Source: CAZOLI01 sp964580675 (GTDB lineage: Bacteria > Planctomycetota > MHYJ01 > CAYXQY01). Taken from it: DNA of 26,790 nucleotides. The position numbers and the translations under genes were made by a program. Where the stretch lies: contig CAZOLI010000033.1 of assembly GCA_964580675.1 (NCBI GenBank), positions 1 through 26,790 on the forward strand, read 5' to 3'. Shown here piece by piece: positions 24,339-26,790 of this stretch (position 1 is its first letter; each line of letters opens with the position of its first letter). Below the pieces are notes generated by a model. The model was given only the letters and a program-made list of their open reading frames with translations. It was not told where the DNA came from and did not search any database.

Positions 24339-24352
24339 GTAAAAATTTTTAC
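24339..24352. repeat. perfect 14-bp AT-rich palindrome
   Basis: GTAAAAATTTTTAC is fully symmetric and ends two bases before the long hairpin at 24354. It could be a protein-binding site or one edge of the repeat element. Confidence 0.5.
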
Positions 24353-24353
24353 C

Positions 24354-24418
24354 TGGACGGTTCCGGAGGAGGCCACGGAAGGCGAACGTCTTACGGTGGC
24401 CGACGGAGGAACCGTCCA
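24354..24418. repeat. 65-base long hairpin, possible structured RNA or mobile repeat
   Basis: Outer arms TGGACGGTTCC (24354-24364) and GGAACCGTCCA (24408-24418) pair over 11 bp. After a symmetric 6x6 internal loop, GGCCAC (24371-24376) pairs with GTGGCC (24396-24401), and AAGGC/GTCTT can pair around a GAAC loop. About 22 of the bases on each side of the axis pair. No T tract follows, so it is not a simple terminator. Confidence 0.6.
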
Positions 24419-24437
24419 CAGAAGGGAGGGTTGTACC

Positions 24438-24464
24438 ATCCTGTTCATCCTGTTGATCCTGTCC
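24438..24464. repeat. three tandem 9-bp repeats
   Basis: Units ATCCTGTTC, ATCCTGTTG and ATCCTGTCC follow each other directly, differing only in the last two bases. They begin 19 bases after the long hairpin and do not lie in a credible gene. Confidence 0.7.
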
Positions 24465-24695
24465 AATGCTTGTTCGTCGTTTCTTTTCCGGTGTCACAGC
24501 CCGCATCGTTCAGGGGCCTCTTCCGGCCGGCCCCGGGCAATCCACCGGTGGGGTGGCAATCGGAGAATAGAACCGTACCGATGTGCGAGGCTTTCAAGAG
24601 CCATGTTTTTGATATTCCCCGAACGGAAATCGATAATAATTCGATAAACGAAAACATCCGGAAATTTTCGGAACCCGGTTGATGACACAGGGCAG

Positions 24696-25712
24696 TTGCA
24701 GACGATCTATCACGGACTCACCGGATTTGTCCTCGGAAAAGCGATCGTGGACGAACCGGACGAATACCGGGGAGCGGTGTTTCTAATCCTGGCTTCCCTG
24801 TTTCCGGACATCGATTTTTTCGTCCGGTTCTTCGGCACGTCGACACACCTCTCCTATCACAGAGCCCTGACCAACTCCATATTTTTTCTCGTGCCCCTTG
24901 CCCTTCTCTTCGCCTGGATCGCCTCGTACCAAATGCCGGATCGTTCGTTTCGCTGGGTTTTTTCCTGGACACTGGGGGCTTTTCTCCTTCACACGTTTAT
25001 GGATCTGCTGAATTCCTTTGGGGTTACGTTGTTATTTCCGCTGTCGTGGACCCGGTACCAGCTGGACTGGGTCTGGATCATTGATTTATTCATGCTGGCC
25101 ATTCTCCTCGTCCCGTTCGTGGCCCGAGCCGCATACGGTCGGTGGTCAAAGCGCGTATTACAGGGTTCGATCATCTTCCTGGGCCTGTACATCGGGTTCT
25201 GTGGTGTGAACCACAAACTTGCCGAATTTCACCTGAACAATTACGTAGATGAGAAGGGGACCGTTGAACATAAAAACGCCGGGTCCTCCCGGGTGCGAAC
25301 CGGTGTATTCCCACAACCTCTTCTCCCGGTACGGTGGTCGGGAGTCGCCGTGATGGACAACCAAACCCACCAGATCTTTATGAACACCCTCACCGGAAAT
25401 ACGTATGCCGAAAAGCGCGTGTTTCCGGAGATGAACCGAACCAGAGCCATGCTCAAAAACGCGGGGAAAACAGAACGGGCCGCCCGGGTATTTCGCTGGT
25501 TTGCCCGGTTTCCCGTGGTCGTGCAAAACACGGATGATTCGTACCTGTTCGCGGATCTTCAATTTAATACCCGTCCGGCCGTTCGCGACCTCCTGCCCTA
25601 TGGCGGGCGTTCCGGAGAAGAAGCGAAACCGGTGGAACGGCAATTGCCGTTTTCCCTTCGCGTCATACGGAACAAATCCGGAAACCCCCTGGAAGCCCGG
25701 TGGCAGGACTGA
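24696..25712 (+). CDS. YdjM-like membrane-bound metal-dependent hydrolase
   Basis: Inner-membrane protein of 338 residues. The N-terminal about 175 residues form the YdjM/DUF457 domain: H6 near the start (MQTIYHGLTGFVLGKAI), the LFPDID acidic motif near 35-40, HRALTNS near 55 and LLHTFMDLLNSFG near 97-109 supply likely metal ligands, spread over about five transmembrane segments. The C-terminal about 160 residues are soluble, less conserved, and probably periplasmic. Family members are annotated as hydrolases, but the substrate is not established. The start is a TTG at 24696; the frame is open only to 24648 upstream with no ATG or GTG, so TTG is the best choice. Confidence 0.8.
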   Translation: MQTIYHGLTGFVLGKAIVDEPDEYRGAVFLILASLFPDIDFFVRFFGTSTHLSYHRALTNSIFFLVPLALLFAWIASYQMPDRSFRWVFSWTLGAFLLHTFMDLLNSFGVTLLFPLSWTRYQLDWVWIIDLFMLAILLVPFVARAAYGRWSKRVLQGSIIFLGLYIGFCGVNHKLAEFHLNNYVDEKGTVEHKNAGSSRVRTGVFPQPLLPVRWSGVAVMDNQTHQIFMNTLTGNTYAEKRVFPEMNRTRAMLKNAGKTERAARVFRWFARFPVVVQNTDDSYLFADLQFNTRPAVRDLLPYGGRSGEEAKPVERQLPFSLRVIRNKSGNPLEARWQD

Positions 25713-25848
25713 ACGAAGAATCCGACAGAATTGTGTGCCCGGACCAAAAAATTTGCCGGGAGCGAACCTGAGTTCACCCCGGGCGGGGTCCGAAAAAACC
25801 AATGGCGAAACAACTTTTCAATGGAGTTTTCATTCATGTAATGGCACC
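25713..25848. other. short gap between hydrolase and channel genes
   Basis: 136 bp with no ORF, clear promoter or terminator. The two flanking genes run in the same direction and may be co-transcribed. Confidence 0.5.
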
Positions 25849-26679
25849 ATGAAACGGCTCTTTCAATATCTCATTCAGGAAAAACTTGTCCTGGGAATTA
25901 TCGTACTGAACGCACTGGTTCTTTTTCTTTACTCATTTCCCTTTTTTCCGGAACCCCTGCGACGAATTCTGTTCGCGGTGGATTACGGTTGTACGATCTT
26001 TTTTGTCTTTGAACTTACAATAAAAATAACCCTGTGGGGCTGGACCGGGTTCTGGCAGAGCAAGTGGAACCGCTTCGATTTTGTCGTGGTGGCGATCAGT
26101 CTCCCCATGCTGCTGGCGCCGGTTATGAACGTGGAACGATTCAGTGCCGTTCTCATTCTTCGGGCGGCGCGGGTTCTTCGTACGCTGCGCCTGTTTCACT
26201 TTATACCGGATCGTGAACAGATATGGACGGGTATCCAGAGAGCACTCCGGGCATCGGTGGGGGTCTTTTTCGCCCTGTTTGTGTACATCTTCATCCTTAC
26301 CATTTTCTCCTCCCACCTCTTTGGAAACATCGCTCCCGATTACTTCCGGGACCCGCTGATTTCTTCGTACTCCATGTTTCGGATATTTACGATTGAGGGA
26401 TGGTACGAAATTCCGGACGAAATTGCCCGGCAGGCCGGTACGGGTTTCGGGATTTTCGCCCGTGCATACTTTGCGTTTGCCACACTGACAGGCGGCATCC
26501 TGGGGCTCTCCCTGGCCAATGCGGTGTTCGTGGACGAGATGGTCATCGACAACACCCGTACGCTCGAGGAGGACGTTCGTTCGATGCGGGAGGAGATGGA
26601 GAAACTGCACGAGAAACAGGAAGACCGGGAGGAAAAACTCCGGACAATGATCGAACGAATCGAACGGAAACTGGAATAG
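25849..26679 (+). CDS. single-domain voltage-gated cation channel (NaChBac-like family)
   Basis: Ion channel of 276 residues with one six-helix domain that would assemble as a tetramer. S1-S3 span about residues 11-90. S4 (AVLILRAARVLRTLRLFHF, 100-118) has arginines at 105, 108, 111 and 114, the voltage-sensor spacing. S5, the pore helix and S6 follow; the filter reads T181-I-E183-G-W185-Y-E. A coiled coil fills the tail (EEDVRSMREEMEKLHEKQEDREEKLRTMIERIERKLE), as in bacterial sodium channels where it holds the tetramer together. The usual sodium filter is T-L-E-S-W; glycine in the fourth place is unusual and has been linked to calcium selectivity in at least one bacterial channel. The start at 25849 fits S1; the frame extends upstream only through the hydrolase gene. 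Confidence 0.9.
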   Translation: MKRLFQYLIQEKLVLGIIVLNALVLFLYSFPFFPEPLRRILFAVDYGCTIFFVFELTIKITLWGWTGFWQSKWNRFDFVVVAISLPMLLAPVMNVERFSAVLILRAARVLRTLRLFHFIPDREQIWTGIQRALRASVGVFFALFVYIFILTIFSSHLFGNIAPDYFRDPLISSYSMFRIFTIEGWYEIPDEIARQAGTGFGIFARAYFAFATLTGGILGLSLANAVFVDEMVIDNTRTLEEDVRSMREEMEKLHEKQEDREEKLRTMIERIERKLE

Positions 26680-26790
26680 ATGACGAGCCTCACCACTCCT
26701 GCAAAGTATAACCCACTCGTTCACAGGAAGAGAACATCGTCAGTATTGGGTTTGTTGTCGTGCACGAGACGGTAGCGAAGTGCACGTTAT

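Larger units (their letters stand above)
24031..24695. other. 665-bp non-coding region rich in inverted and tandem repeats
   Basis: No credible gene on either strand. The stretch holds two short hairpins (24200-24220, 24260-24278), a 14-bp palindrome (24339-24352) directly followed by a 65-base hairpin (24354-24418), and three tandem 9-bp units (24438-24464). Such density within 270 bp, and nowhere else in the window, suggests remnants of small mobile repeats or a structured RNA. No transposase and no target duplication were seen. Confidence 0.55.

Noticed and set aside
24254..24682. 142-codon plus-strand frame before the YdjM-like gene
   Set aside because: It runs through the hairpin and tandem repeats, has no ribosome site and a low-complexity product without domain resemblance.
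24031..24695. The repeats as a CRISPR array or insertion sequence
   Set aside because: No repeat-spacer periodicity, repeats are 9 bp and directly adjacent, and there is no transposase or cas gene.
25501..25848. N-terminal extension of the voltage-gated channel
   Set aside because: The extra codons overlap the hydrolase gene in another frame; S1 begins naturally at the ATG at 25849.

Overview
The window (26.8 kb, one 100-N assembly gap) reads as chromosomal DNA of a Gram-negative bacterium: it carries an outer-membrane efflux factor, candidate lipoproteins and a three-part RND pump. Many proteins are rich in Asp and Glu, and the set (GbsR-type regulator, APC-UspA-EIIA fusion, MscS channel, voltage-gated cation channel) fits a salt-adapted organism. 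Rhodothermota/Balneolota-like lineages are possible. However, two clean sigma70-type promoters and GGAGG ribosome sites are visible, which is not the classical Bacteroidota promoter pattern, so I leave the phylum open. No rRNA, tRNA, CRISPR array, phage or transposase gene was seen.

Left part (1-12.2 kb, all minus strand): a membrane-anchored archaemetzincin-like protease; a GbsR/MarR regulator with its own promoter and a possible operator; a nicotinamidase-like hydrolase next to NH3-dependent NAD synthetase (NAD salvage); a lipoprotein-like DUF255/YyaL thioredoxin-domain protein with a small membrane protein upstream; a deiodinase-like redoxin whose reading frame contains an in-frame UGA; an exported DUF6263-like protein; and a large hypothetical protein cut by the N gap.

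Middle part (12.4-20.4 kb): a possible small exported protein with a broken frame (minus), then a plus-strand operon tetR - tolC-like - membrane fusion protein - RND permease. The first two junctions overlap by four bases. A TTGAAT-N16-TATAAT promoter and a perfect 14-bp palindrome precede tetR. A histidine kinase without a sensor domain follows.

Right part (20.4-26.8 kb): an 888-residue amino-acid permease/UspA/PTS-EIIA fusion (minus); a minimal MscS-type channel; about 660 bp of non-coding DNA full of inverted and tandem repeats; a YdjM-like membrane hydrolase; and a single-domain voltage-gated cation channel with a T-I-E-G-W filter.

The most notable observation is the deiodinase-like gene at 7092-7868. 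An in-frame UGA sits exactly where deiodinases carry selenocysteine (FGSVT-U-PYC), homology continues without a shift on both sides, and a strong hairpin with a G-G-C loop begins nine bases after the UGA, as expected for a bacterial SECIS element. It is most likely a selenoprotein that ordinary gene calling would split into two fragments.
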